A stretch of 64,000 nt of DNA, from NCBI GenBank assembly GCA_905221615.1, contig CAJNDT010000513.1, positions 372,001 to 436,000 of the forward strand, in the 5' to 3' direction. Each line of letters begins with the position of its first letter. The first letter of the stretch is position 1. The notes below the pieces were generated by a model that was not told the DNA's origin, did no database searches, and was given only the letters and a program-made list of their open reading frames with translations. Of the stretch, positions 31,224 to 42,712 are shown in pieces. The position numbers and the translations under genes were made by a program. Source of the DNA: Symbiodinium sp. CCMP2592 (taxonomy: Eukaryota; Sar; Dinophyceae; Suessiales; Symbiodiniaceae).

Positions 31224-33417
31224 TAACTCCCAAACACTTCCAGGAGCGGAATTGTAACACAACGAGCCCTGCCTAGCCCTAACCCAAAGTACACCCCAAC
31301 AACCACCTGTTTAAAGCCCCAACGTGCTTCCCCACACAACGACCAGACCTCTACAGTGCGACTCATTTCAGCAGCAGCAATGCAGTAGGAGGAGGAGGAG
31401 GACGAAGACTACCCGTGACCCCAAACCCTACAGAATAGTAGGTTATGATCCCCCAAATTATAGGGTCTGACCGAAAACAGCAGGTTTTTGGATCCCCGGG
31501 TAGTACTAGTACTACTGCACTGACACCGGCGACGGCGACGACTGTCAGGCCTGTGAGAGGTGCTCGCGCACCCTCATGATGGAATTTGTTTGGTCCTGGG
31601 TCACTGTATGGTTAAGGGCTCAGGGTATCGAAGTTTCACGGCTAAGGGTTCAGGGCTACATGTGGCGTAATTATTAGTGTTAAGGGTTTAGGGTTCAGGG
31701 ATGTTCAGGGTATAGGAGCTTGAGGATTAAGAGTTCCGGCCTACAGATACGAGGAGACCAACCGCCCCAAAAAATAGAAAGAAAGCCTGCTCGTGACATT
31801 GACCGAGGAAATACACTATAAACCCTTAAAACCCTTATCATAGATCCCATATAGCCTCTTTAACTACTATTTGCTTAAGAGCCCCCAAAAAATAAAAAAA
31901 AATATTCCTCATAGGGATAATATAGGGATTATCATTTTTTATTTTTTGGGTGGTTCTTAAGCAAATAGTAGTTAACGAACCCTTAAAGGAACCCCAAAAC
32001 CCAATATATGGCCGAGGATCACTCACGTAGACCAGTCGGCGAGCCGCATATTTGCAAGCCTCCAGCGCGGAGGTTCTGGGGTTCAGGGTTTAGGGGTTTA
32101 GGAGTTAGGGTTCAGGGTTTAGAGTTCAGGGTTTATAGGGTTCAGGGTTTAGGGTTCAGGGTTTGGGGTTCAGGGTTAGAGTTCAGGGTTTAGGGTTGGG
32201 GGTTTAGGGTTCAGGGTTTAGGGGTTTAGGGTCTGGGGTTCAGGATTTAATCGTCTAATGCAGGGGCCTTGATAATTAGACTAGGGCTTTGGGGGGATAG
32301 TATACTATAACTCTAAAAGGAACCCCCAGAACCCCGATTAGGAGTTTCCGGTTTTCCCTCAACTGCCCTGGAACTAAAGCGCCAAACTGCTACTTTAGGT
32401 TTGAGGTTTAGGGTTTAGGGTTTGCAGGTTGAGAGTTGGTTTCCGAGTTTTGGGGAGAAGGGCCATAGTGCCTGAGGGTCCCAGCATTGTAGGGGTGCTT
32501 GCAGGGTCTCACGTCTAGGTCCCGAATTTTGCGACTCTCAGAAACACTGCTCTTTAGGCCTATGCAACAACCGGTGGAAACCGACAAATTGTAAGGTTGT
32601 AGATCTGTCGAAACCCTACATCACTCTTATAGCTTATGAAATCCTGGAATACTCTTCCAATCCTATACGACTCCTTCGAACCCTGCAAACCGAACCCCCC
32701 TGAACCCTAAACCCCCCGCATCGTATCATACTGGGCTCTTTTTGAGCAACTGAGTGTACGTTACCATGAACAGAAACCACACGATGTATGAATTTACTAT
32801 GGAGTCCTACTTGTTGTAATACTATCAAGTGGTCTGTATGTACTATATACTTATACATATGTGCACGGTAACTTGGTCTAAGTTACATGGTAACTTAACA
32901 AACCTTTAGGGCAACTTATCATACCGAATCATACTTTAACTACTTATATATGAACCCTAAACCCTGAAGCCTAGACCTTAAACCCTAATCCCTAGACCCT
33001 GAACCCTAAACGCTAGACCTTAAACCCTAAACCCTAAAACCTGAACCCTATACCCCCTTAGCAAGAACCCCTCTCAGCCAGGCCCCTAAATCATAGTTTG
33101 GGTACCCTTCAAAACGTAAAAAGTTGTCCAACTACCAGGGGTCTTGGTATCCTCTTCTACACAGCGGTTCTAGGTTCAGTGTTTAGGGTCTAGGATTTCC
33201 AGAACCCCCCCAAGTACCCTTTGAAGGGCTCTAATATCTCCCACTAAGAGGGAATTAGGGGCTACAGTAAAGTGTACTAGGGGGTCTAGGTATCCCCTCA
33301 ACCCGAAACACTGAACAGCTTAGTTGCTCAGTTCATAAGGCCTCCAAAAGTGTACACTTTTAGTTTTATAGTGGGTGATATTATCCCAAAAAGTGTAAAG
33401 TGTATCCACGCAGCTAC

Positions 33418-33482
33418 TAAGACAGTGGCCTGGGGAAGGAGCTTCTTGAAGACCTGGTCCCTTGCCAGCTTTTCGGCCCTCC
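33418..33482 (-). CDS. exon abutting a family B introner
   Basis: On the minus strand a very pyrimidine-rich tract (33486-33520, mostly C/T) ends TTTGCACCGCAG. The exon reads RAEKLARDQVFKKLLPQATV L and ends TTA|GTAGCTGAG, the other terminus of the family B element at 33320-33421. The plus strand is also open here (TVAWGRSFLKTWSLASFSAL), with an acceptor at the element's CTACTAAG end, so strand is not settled. I favour minus because of the polypyrimidine tract and the helical Lys/Glu pattern. Confidence 0.4.
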
Positions 33483-34125
33483 CTGCGGTGCAAACCGGGT
33501 GGAGGAGGGCGGGGGGGGGTGGCTGTAAGGGCTCCCTTTAAGGGTTTAGGGTAGGGTTTAGGGTTTAGGGTTTAGGGTTTGGGCGGCTACACGGGCTCCT
33601 TGCCTTTAAGGGTGCCTTTCGGGGTAGTATGGAGTTCTAGAATATGGCTCCCTTTACCGGGGGAAGGCTTGCTGTCACTGTAGGTCTTCACGGTTTAGGA
33701 TTTGAGTTCCTTAGGCTTTAGGTCTTGAGGGATTTAGGGTGCAGGAAATTTTGCTCAACTCGGAGCAAAACTTCGCGAATGAGCTTGACTAGAGCGGTTG
33801 ACTCGGGGTTTGAGGATTACGGATTCTGGGTTCAGCGTGGGGCTTAGGCTGCTGTTGGCTTGCTTTGCTCTCCTAAGTGCTTCGAGATAGGGGCCATACA
33901 ATGTGAACTATGCCTGGGCTGCAGGGCGCTCACCTCCTCCCACCAAAATTCTACCACATTTCTCACCGTCTGAGCAGACCATCATGCCGAACAGCGTACC
34001 GAATCGGTCACATTGCGAATGGCATGAACTTCCCCGCTTCCCCACCCCAATGCTTCAGCAATTGCAGAACCGAAGGTTTCAGGGAGATTCTCAAGACTGG
34101 ACTTTGAAGTAACCATGGAGAAAAA

Positions 34126-34297
34126 AGTATATAGACTTTTATTTCATAATGGTTCCTTCAAAGTATAGACTTTTATTTCATAATGGTTCCTTCAAAGTAT
34201 AGACTTTTATTTCATAATGGTTCCTTCAAAGTATAGACTTTTATTTCATAATGGTTCCTTCAAAGTATAGACTTTTATTTCATAATGGTTCCTTCAA
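34126..34297. repeat. five-copy 34-bp tandem expansion inside a family S element
   Basis: AAGTATAGACTTTTATTTCA then TAATGGTTCCTTCA repeats five times almost perfectly. The related element at 62760-62840 has this segment once, and the relative at 28790-28870 also once, so the array expanded inside the element. Confidence 0.9.
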
Positions 34298-34369
34298 GGA
34301 ACAGGTACCAAAAAAAATATTCAAGTATGGTACTCCTAACCCAGGATGATCGCTTCCCAGACTCATCAG

Positions 34370-34414
34370 GCTCAGAGCTGGCATGCCAGAGCCCATGCCT
34401 TACCTTTTGTTAAG
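34370..34414 (+). CDS. 15-codon exon ending at a family G donor
   Basis: AGACTCATCAG precedes AQSWHARAHALPFVK, which ends in the consensus donor AAG|GTAAAAGCC formed by the left terminus of the family G element at 34415-34520. Confidence 0.3.
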
Positions 34415-34520
34415 GTAAAAGCCAGAAAGTTGGAATATGATTATCCTAAACCCTTTCTATGGTAAATTATAGGGTTTCCTACCAAGAAACCATATTCCAA
34501 CTTTCTGGCTTTTACTGTAG
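34415..34520. mobile_element. palindromic element family G (about 11 copies including a subfamily)
   Basis: Arms GTAGAAGCCAGAAAGTTGGA / CCAACTTTCTGGCTTCTACT. Copies: 8126-8240, 34415-34520, 40060-40151, 47350-47456, 52490-52590, 62157-62272, fragment 22348. A subfamily with GTTGGAAACCGGATTAAGG: 23593-23711, 35812-35902, 47199-47285, 49552-49664. The GTAGAAGCC or GTAAAAGCC terminus forms the 5' splice site at 8126, 34415 and 40151. Confidence 0.88.
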
Positions 34521-34582
34521 TAGGGAATGGAAGAATGGTCGTAGTAGTAGCTATAATTGTACCCCATTCCTCCATTCCCTAC

Positions 34583-34687
34583 TAAAGGTAAGATAACGGC
34601 CCCTTGAGGCGCGAGAGAGTCGCTAGCAATGCTCGGTGGCATCTTTGAATTCATGTCATCCTCTCTTTCCGGGACTGGAGCCAAGCC
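34583..34687 (-). CDS. exon ending at a family U donor
   Basis: On the minus strand CGCCCTGCACAAG precedes 35 open codons: GLAPVPEREDDMNSKMPPSI, ASDSLAPQGAVILPL. It ends CCTTTA|GTAGGG, the terminus of a family U palindrome (arms GTAGGGAATGG and CCATTCCCTAC). Pro/Ser/Asp-rich, probably disordered. Confidence 0.45.
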
Positions 34688-34690
34688 CTT

Positions 34691-35089
34691 GTGCAGGGCG
34701 AGGTCGTGAGACGGCTTGACGTCACGTTTGTCGAAGAAACAACGCGAAGGCGAGCCGACGTCTGTTCTGCAGCAACAATTACAACAGGATGCTTCGGTAT
34801 GTTACTGCGCAAGATAGTCATGCAGGCAGTATATATGAGGGTCTGTGATATGCATGTAGAGGTTTACGTGGATTTCAGCTCGGCCGTACGAAGCCCAGCC
34901 TGCTCTTTCGTTGCGGATTTACATCTACTTCAGGGGATGTATGTCATCAGGGCCTTTGGCTGCAGGTTCGTTGAGGGCTTGGGATTCTCGGCTCGGAGAC
35001 CTCAAACTTTAGCTTTGGACGAGAGTCGCACCGCGGGTTCCACACCGAACGGCAATGATGGAAATCAAGCCCGTCTTTGCGCTGCATAG
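34691..35089 (+). CDS. 132-aa open frame, possible exon(s)
   Basis: Uninterrupted plus-strand frame ending at TAG 35087-35089. It reads GEVVRRLDVTFVEETTRRRA, DVCSAATITTGCFGMLLRKI, then VDFSSAVRSPACSFVADLHL and ends ESRTAGSTPNGNDGNQARLC AA. It begins with GTG, so this is more likely an exon or exons than a complete gene. An internal donor (CAGGCA|GTATAT, about 34828) is possible. It is one of the longest non-repetitive open frames in the window. No domain recognised. Confidence 0.4.
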   Translation: MQGEVVRRLDVTFVEETTRRRADVCSAATITTGCFGMLLRKIVMQAVYMRVCDMHVEVYVDFSSAVRSPACSFVADLHLLQGMYVIRAFGCRFVEGLGFSARRPQTLALDESRTAGSTPNGNDGNQARLCAA

Positions 35090-37125
35090 GGTTGCAGGTT
35101 TACTCGTAAGCCCAAACCCCACAACCTACTAGCTCATCCCCCCTGGACTAGAGAGCATTGGCTGTAAAGTCGGTAAGTGGGGGGAACAGGTAAAGGTAAA
35201 ACAAGTTCCCTATAAACCCTAAACCCTACACTTAAACCCTAAAATCCAACCCGACACACCCGCACAGCGCACGGAAGCCTCGCTGGGAGACAGCATCCAA
35301 GCCGACCAGCTGTGGCTCAATCTCCTTGGTGATGTCCTGTCCGGTAATGTAGGGGCCGAAATAATTACCAACACTATTTTGGGGGCTCCTTATTATTCTA
35401 GTTATAGTATAACGGGCCCCAAATCCCTATTCTAATTACTAAGGCCCCTGTATGATGTTGCTTCTAAGCGCCTGCTTGCCCATCTTCAGTGGTTTAGAAA
35501 CCATGGTTTTTCAGTTCAATACAGTCAGGGTTTTGGGTTTGTAGGTTGAAGTATTGCCGGCTTAAGAGGTATGGAGTTCTCTGTTTCATCGTGCAGGCTC
35601 CACAAAGCCCTACCACGTGCATCCTCAGAGTTAAGAACCTGATGTAATTTGGGAGTTTCCGAAAATTAGGGGTACCTTATTTGGGGGCCCTTATTATAAA
35701 GGATCCTACCAGTTTAGGGTACAAGATCAGGGTCCCCTATTCTCGGAAACCCCTTTTGGGTTTATGGCTTCGAGTTCAGGTTTAGAGTTTCCTGAGTACA
35801 GTAGAAGCCCAACCCAATAGCCTCGATCCTCAAGACTAATATATAGGGAATCCCAGCACTATTTGGCCTTAATCCGGTTTCCAACTGTATGGGGTTTACT
35901 GTAATTAGAACAGAGTCGGGCTTTGGAGGTATAATCAGTGTGTACCTATTCTAGGATGCCCAGTAACCTAGGAAAAAAAGGGCTCCCTTTTTGTATTTGG
36001 GCAACTTTATAAGGAACCTAGGGCTACAAAAAGGTAATAGGGGTAGTACTGGGCATCCTAGTATTAATTATTACAAAGAACTCAGAAACGGTATTGGGCT
36101 ATTCATGTGCCGATACTATACATCCTAGAATGAGTGGCAACCTTGGGTGGCAAGTGGGAAGCGCAAAAACGAGGGAGAGCAACACCCAAAGGAACCCGGT
36201 AATCATGAGCTACGAAAGTAGTAACATACATAACCGCTAACTTGAACGTAAGTATGCACCGAACTGCTGGATGCGCCAAAGCCCAACACCCCCGACTCCT
36301 AACCTAGGTCCACCCACAATCCCTGAACAGTAATATTCCCTCCCAACAGTGAAGTTCTATCTCAACACGACAGAGAAGGGCAACAGTTTACTGTTGGGAA
36401 ACCTGCTGGACGGAAGCCAGAATCCCGAGGAAGGCTGCCCCAAGCCCATGTACAAAACATCAGAACACCTATAATCCTTAATGGCTTTAACAGGGCTTGT
36501 CGGGATTTTACGGTACGCTGAGGTCAGGAGCCCTAAGGAACAACATTGGCAACTGCTGAGGCCTCTATGTGGCTTTCCTGGTCAAAATAGCCTGCCCAAC
36601 CCAACAACAAAAACAAGGGAAACCCTAAACCCTAAACTTCTGAGCCCTTGTAATGGAAGCAAGATCTATTCCCTTGCTCAAGTATATTGGGCTACCTGAT
36701 CTTGCCTGAATACTTCCAAAACCCGTCGTGAGCACCCGCAGCAAACCCTACAGACCATACAAACACCCGACCAAAAAAGCTAAACCTTACAAATTCAAAC
36801 TTTTTGATATACCCTAACTTTAAAAATCTACAATTAAACCCTAACTAAACCCTAACTTAAGAAAGGAAATACAACGTAACTGTTAAAAAGGAAACAAACC
36901 TTAACTTAAAAAAGGAACGCCTGCACGATCTGCGCGAAGAGCCGGGCCATGGGCGTGGAAACGATGCCAGGCGACCTTCGGAGCTTAGAGGCGGTCCCAG
37001 GGTTTAGGGTTTAGGGGCTTTGGGGTTCGGGGTTTCGGGGTTTAGGGTTTAAGGGTTTAAGGGTGTAGGGTTTAGGGGTTTAGGGGTTTAGGGTTTAGGG
37101 TTTAGGGTTTAGGGTCCCATGTGGA

Positions 37126-37227
37126 AGTTTCCGGAAATTAGGGGTTCCTTATTTAGGGGTCCTTATTCTAGGAGCCTTCTATTTAGGGTACTATATTAGG
37201 GTCCCCTATTTTCGGAAACCCCCATGT
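37126..37227. mobile_element. palindromic element family D (about 10 copies)
   Basis: Arms GAGTTTCCGAAAATTAGGGG and CCCTATTTTCGGAAACTCC, core TAAGGATCCTACTATTTAGG. Copies near 10803-10904, 35648-35752, 37126-37227, 40715-40827, 41960-42150 (interrupted), 46567-46662, 50818-50928, 52784-52889, 53948-54046, 63917-64000 (cut by the window end); fragments at 22365 and 44515. Confidence 0.88.
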
Positions 37228-38671
37228 CAGGTTTAAAATTTTGCGTCTATGGTCTTACCTTTGGTGTAGCTTAGTTGCTGAGTTCATAAGCCCCCAAAAG
37301 TGTACCCTTTTAGTTTTGTAGTGGGTGATACTATCCCAAAAAGTGTAAAGTGCATCCACTCAGCTACTAAGATAGATTAAGTAAGGGCTTAAACTTAAGC
37401 AAACTTAAAGGTTTCATGGTACTGGAGGGGTCTCGCGTTTAGGAATTTTGGGCTGTTGGGTTTAGGGTGGCGGGGATGGAGGCCTTCATCGCCTACTATA
37501 GGGGCCTTGATAATTAGAATAGCGGGTCCCATTATACTATAATCATAAAAAGCAACCCCTCCATAGAATTGGTAATGGAGCATTCTTTAGGCCCCATCTG
37601 TGGGCTGAAACAGCAATCCTGAACGCTAAACCCCTAAGCCCTGACACTCAAAACCAAAACCCTAAACCCTAAAACCCTAAAACCCTAAACCAAAACCCTA
37701 AACCCTAAACCCTAAAACCCTAAAACCCTAAACCCTTAAGCTAAAGAAATCCCCGACCCCTTTGCAAGTCCGCAGCCGGAAACCCCGAATCCCAAACTCA
37801 AAAGACAAAGGAGGGACCCTTAATAAGGACCCCTAAATATAAAATGGGGACCCCCCAAGGAATCTATACTGAACTTAGAACCCTAGCAAAAATTGTAATT
37901 TGAGCTGTTTCTTAGGGATTATAATAACCTAAAAAATCAAAAGTTGTTTCTAAGTACCCCTAGGGAATCCCAAACCAAAATCGCAAGCCCGGACCTGGTG
38001 TCGAGCTCCAGCAGGGGGATGCCACAGAATGTTGTGCCTGTTGCCTTGACCTGGTGTTAGGATTAGGGGGACCCTTGGGGATATAGACCCTCTCAGTAAG
38101 GTCCCCTTTAAGGGCATAAGTGGGGTTGAGAAGGGTCCCCTTTGAGGGGTCTCCCTAATACCACCTAGGATGACCTGGTGTTGAGATGCTTGGCGTGAAA
38201 AAGGGTTTGGGGCTACATTATACTTAGTTGCTGAGTTCATAAGGCCCCCCCAAAAGTGTACACTTTTAGTTTTATAGCGGATGAAATTATCAAAGTGTAA
38301 AGTGTATCCACTCAGCTACAAGTATAAGGGCCATAAGAAACTGTGGCCTGCGGCTTAGGGGTTGGAGGGTTCTTGCATAATTACGGACGGCTAAGGAACA
38401 ACTGACAAGGCTTAGGGCCAGGATATACCAGGACCTGCTAAAAGCGTTTCAGATTCCTCATTGGGCAATTAAGGGCTACAGCAAAGGGTAGTTGGGATCT
38501 AATGTAGGAACCTGATTAAGAAACCCTGAGCCCATAACACCAAAATAGTAGGACTCATATAAGGAAGCCTAATAAAGGCCCAAGGTTTCTCAATTCTAAA
38601 CCCACCCTAAACCCTAGGTAGGGTTTGGGGATTTGGTGCTGAGAGGGATGGGAATTAGGATATACTCATAG

Positions 38672-38818
38672 GATCCTTAAGGGAGGGTGGTTCAAGGGGG
38701 GGGAGGGTATAAGGAATCTTTAGGGGACTGTAAGGGAACCTTAGGGAGTACTAGGGAGAACTAGGGATCACTAGGCTAATATACCCCCCTTGGACCCCCC
38801 TCCCTTAAGGATACTACA
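38672..38818. mobile_element. palindromic element family M (G-rich arms, 4 copies)
   Basis: Arms GGATCCTTAAGGGAGGGTGG / CCCCCCTCCCTTAAGGATAC with repeated AGGGAACCTTAGGGAG inside. Copies: 8978-9116, 31035-31140 (diverged), 38672-38818, 60905-61052. A related G-run element is at 9148-9270. Confidence 0.82.
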
Positions 38819-40151
38819 ATATACGGTCGCTCCCCGGCTCTAGATCTCGAGTACGGAACAGCCAAGGACGCGATGGTCAAAGGTTAGCAGAGAGGGACCC
38901 AATCATTAGGTACTCGGCCTTAGGATAGTAGTTATGCAGGTGAGGATTTTGGAGAGTATATGATTATTAGGTACTTGGACCCTTATGGATAAGGCTGGAA
39001 AGGTCAATGCATTCTCCCGACCCGGTACGTCCATGTTCTGGAAAACGGATTTAGTACAGAAGTGCTAGAATGATGCGGGTAATCTCCAAGTCCAATGAGC
39101 CTCAACGAGAAAGCCCAAACCCTGAAACCTTGAAACACTATGCTCTAAACGAACACAGGAGCCTTACTACAGAACCCTCACAGAAACCTTCTGATCTAGA
39201 ACCCAAACCCTAAACTCTAAACCCCTTCTTGGAGGATCATGGGACTTAGTAAACTTAGTAACTAGGGTTACTATTAAGGTAACTATACTTATAACTACTT
39301 CTGACCCCAATTAAGGTACTTATACCCATACTTACTAAGTCCCGCGATCCTCCAAGTAAAAGCCCGAGGAAGCTTGCAAGCCGGGCCAAGCACCAGCCTC
39401 AGAAACCTTCTAGAACCTTAGAGAAGAACCCGGGTAATCTCCTAAGGTCAAAGGGGAAAAGGAGGGACCGACCCCTACCCTATAATTGGCTATATAATGG
39501 GTATATAGTAGCTATATTAAGGGTGTATACCTAGGGGTCCTTATTAGGGGTCCCTCCGTTCACCCTTTGATGGAGCTTAAACCCTAAACCTTAAGAACCC
39601 TGCAAGCCCCTAAGGAGCCCTGAACCCCATGAAAGACAGATCCCCAAACCCCGAACCCTGAACCGGACTCTAAGCAGCCCTGAGCCCTACGGAATATAGA
39701 ACCCCAAACCCCAAACTCTAAACCCGAACCCTAAACAAGACCCTATGGAGCCCCTAAACCCCATAGAATACAGATCCCCAATCCCTAAACCCTAAACCCG
39801 AAAACTCCAAAACCTCAAAAAATCTAAAAATCTAAACCCCCAGGCCCTAAACCCTAAGCCGGACCCTAAGGAGCCCTGAGCCCTACAGAATATAGAACCC
39901 CCAAACCCCAAACTCTAAAAACCCCAAAACTCTAAAATCTCAAAACCTACACCCTAAAACCCTAAACCCCCCAAGCCCCAAACTAAACAATAAGGAGCCC
40001 TGAGCCCTACAGAATATAGAACCCCAAGCCCCAAACTCTAAAAAACCCTACAGGGAACTCCAGAAAGTTGGAATATGGTTTCAGGGTAGGATACCCTATA
40101 ATTTACCATAAAGGGTTTAGGATAATCATATTCCAACTTTCTGGCTTTTAC

Positions 40152-40224
40152 TTTAAACCCTAAGGAGCCGGCGAGGATCTCTTCTGCCAGGCTATCGAAA
40201 TACTTCGCGCTGCGACCTCGACGT
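40152..40224 (-). CDS. exon ending at a family G donor
   Basis: On the minus strand TGTTTTTTTTCTGGGAG precedes RRGRSAKYFDSLAEEILAGS LGFK, which ends AAA|GTAAAAGCC, the terminus of the family G element at 40060-40151. That element's other end, GAGTTCCCTGTAG, offers the acceptor. Helical Glu/Leu pattern; unknown family. Confidence 0.45.
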
Positions 40225-40967
40225 CTCCCAGAAAAAAAACACAAGGGCCCAGGAATTCACCCTTAAAGAAGACTTTGTAGGCTTCTTAAGTAAGATTTTT
40301 CCTGAGAATATATTGGGCATCTGATTCCGATTCGAGGTATTACCCCAAGGGCCCAAAGGACGCAATCATTAGGTACTCGGTTTTAGGATAGTAGTTATGT
40401 AGGTTAGGATTTTGGAGAGTATATGATTATTCGGTACTTGGACCCTTGGGGGAAGGAGAACTCCGCGGTTGCAACCCTTAGTGTCTATTAGAGTTTTGGG
40501 GTTTAGGGGTTTCGGGGGGGTTTGGGGGGGTTTGTTTTTTTTTTTTTTTCGGTGGGTTTGGGGTTCAGGGGTTTCGGGGGCTTTGGGGGTTAGGGGTTCA
40601 GGGGGTTTAGGGGTCTAGGGTTCCGGGAGGTGCCTAAAACAAACCATTCACGAAGTCGTGGGTTTAGGATAGCATTACTGTTGTAGGGCGAACGCCCAAA
40701 ACCATACACGAATGAGGAGTTTCCGAAAAAAGGGGACCCTAATATAGTACCCTAAATAGTAGGATCCTTATGAAAAGGACCCCGAAATAAGGTACCCTGA
40801 ATTTTTCGGAAACTCCATCAGAGCCTTCAAGGGATTTCCTTGGGTTTCTTAAAACTCTCTTCTTCAACAACCGGGCCCAAAAAAGTTCAAACTTTCTAAG
40901 AGAGAGCTCAGATACAAGGCCAGAAAGTTTCAAGTTCCCCCGTTCACTATCTAAGAAAAACTTCCGG

Positions 40968-41240
40968 CTAGCCAAACGGGACTTCCGCAATGAGGGCTGC
41001 AGGCTTCTCCGGGCTTGATCTACGGGTTTCAATAGTGCTTTGTCTGGTATAGCACAAATTATATGGTATGACTGAAGAGGGATCCTTTGGGACAACACTG
41101 CCATGTTCAGACCTCTGTATTACATCATCAGGCAGTGCCTGACCAGTTTGAGGCATGTTCCTTGGCTCAGGGGTGTCGGGCTCTCCCGGGCCTTGAATCA
41201 CTACAGCCTCGCCCTTGATAAAAGGGACATCGAAGTTTGT
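40968..41240 (-). CDS. 90-codon terminal exon of hypothetical gene
   Basis: After CCGTGAAACCAG the minus strand is open to TAG 40970-40968: TNFDVPFIKGEAVVIQGPGE, PDTPEPRNMPQTGQALPDDV, IQRSEHGSVVPKDPSSVIPY, NLCYTRQSTIETRRSSPEKP, AALIAEVPFG. Pro/Ser/Glu-rich with good coding bias. The exon could instead end at GCGGAA|GTCCCG, just before the palindrome at 40855-40955. A second overlapping frame ending LLSRARL is also open upstream. Confidence 0.5.
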   Translation of the reverse strand, partial: TNFDVPFIKGEAVVIQGPGEPDTPEPRNMPQTGQALPDDVIQRSEHGSVVPKDPSSVIPYNLCYTRQSTIETRRSSPEKPAALIAEVPFG

Positions 41241-41330
41241 CTGGTTTCACGGATATAGCGAAGGTCGTCTGTTGAGCCTGAACTTTGCATAAAGACCCTA
41301 AGCCCTAAATGTGGGGTGTCCCGGGAATAC

Positions 41331-41427
41331 TGTAAGTGCCCGGTAATCCTTTTTGAACGGACGGGACAGTGCTTTCGATGGACTTGCAATCGCCCCGAAA
41401 TCTCGAGGACTTTAGTAGAAATCGTAA
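41331..41427 (-). CDS. exon of hypothetical gene
   Basis: Minus strand: TTTTGGGTCGACCAG precedes LRFLLKSSRFRGDCKSIEST then VPSVQKGLPGTY, ending TTACA|GTATTC. It is probably an upstream exon of the gene at 41240-40968, but the one left-over base does not match that exon's phase directly; it would fit an alternative acceptor (GCTCAACAG) with a different frame. Confidence 0.35.
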
Positions 41428-41462
41428 CTGGTCGACCCAAAAGCAACTAAACCCCTACTCCT

Positions 41463-41590
41463 GGGGAATCTAGTCCTAAGGCTCCATGTACCCTTATAAT
41501 GTATACTTAGGCCTTAAAGTACCTATATAGGGACCCCTTTAAAGCTTAAGTATCTACTGTTACTATAAAGGCACATGGAGCCTGTGGGTA
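41463..41590. mobile_element. palindromic element family K (4 copies)
   Basis: Arms CTAAGGCTCCATGTACCC / GGCACATGGAGCC, inner CTTAGGCCTTAAAGTACC and TATATAGGGACCC. Copies: 14998-15105, 41478-41590, 49125-49235, 49535-49770 (interrupted by a G-subfamily copy). Confidence 0.8.
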
Positions 41591-42473
41591 GGTGACACAC
41601 ACATGATAATAGGGCCCCAAAAAAGCACATAAGCAAAAACAAGGTTAGGGATATCCCATATAAACCCCCTTGAAGGGAAGCTCAATAAGGTAGGGATATC
41701 CCCATGAAAGGCTGGTGCTTATCTCCTGTTTGGGCCCCAATCCCCCCTAAACCCGAAACCCCTAAACCCCAAACCCTAAACCCTAAACCCTAAAACCCTA
41801 AACCCCTAAACCCTAAACCCTAAAACCCAAAACCCCTAAACCCTTATGTGCTTTTTTGGGCCCTCCAAGGTAAAGCGCCCGATCGACTGAGCTCCGGGCT
41901 GAGCCGCGGTGTTGCGCCGTCCGATGCGCAGAAGCCCTCCGCGGCATGACAAAGAAATATAGGGGAGTTTCCTAAAATTAGGGGTACCTTTAAAGGGATC
42001 CTTTAAGGGCTCCTTTGAAGGGATCTTTAAGGATAAAGGGTCTAGGGTTTAGAGTTTCCGAAAAATTAAGGGTACCTCATTTTGGAGTCCTTATAAGAAG
42101 GATCTCACTACTTAGGGCACTATATTCGGGTCCCCTCTTTTCGGAAACTCCAATAGAGGGGCTTTAATAGTTAGAATAGGGTTCCTTTCAAGGGGTTACT
42201 ACGAGGGCGACTACAAGGGGTCTATATTAAGGGCCTCAATAGTTAGAATAGGGTTTTGGGGTATACTACAGTATAAATACCTTAAGGACCCCCCAAAAAG
42301 GTATAGGTAACTATCAAAACTAATCAGGACAGGTGTCCACCAAAGGGTCCCAGGTACCTGTAGTACAGCCTGTAGAGTGGAATGCAGGGGTTTCTATGTT
42401 AGCAACTGCTGGTATGGTTTGGGGAAGGGTCCACCACAACAATACCTAGGACCCTGAAAAAAGTAGGGCTCAG

Positions 42474-42712
42474 GGGTGTTGGATGGGTTTCTTGGAAGCG
42501 GATTTGATCTTCACCTACGCACTTTCAACGGCACAGAGTACCAAAGCGATTCAAGTCAGAAATTGCACAGATTGAACACAGCAGAAGACACTCTAGGCAG
42601 ACAGTGTTCACCACAGTATCGCAACTGCAACTTGTCAGTCTTACAGTGTACGACAGCAGCTCAAAAAGACAGCCACCAAAACAGCCTGCGACCCGATCTC
42701 AAGCGCACGTGA
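42474..42712 (+). CDS. 79-codon terminal exon of hypothetical gene
   Basis: Follows AAGTAGGGCTCAG and is open to TGA 42710-42712: FLGSGFDLHLRTFNGTEYQS, DSSQKLHRLNTAEDTLGRQC, SPQYRNCNLSVLQCTTAAQK, DSHQNSLRPDLKRT. Gln/Asn/Ser-rich with four Cys. A family A palindrome follows at 42811. No family recognised. Confidence 0.5.

Larger units (their letters stand above)
35100..40050. other. mostly elements and telomere-like tracts
   Basis: Elements of families H (35347, 37498), D (35648, 37126), P relative (35953), B (37271, 38224), I (37863), Q (38420), M (38672), L (38884), J (39230) and F (39450), plus C-rich tracts. A possible exon near 36480-36610 (GTVQ-type frame around 36500, ending GTCAAAATAG) is unconvincing. 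Confidence 0.5.
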
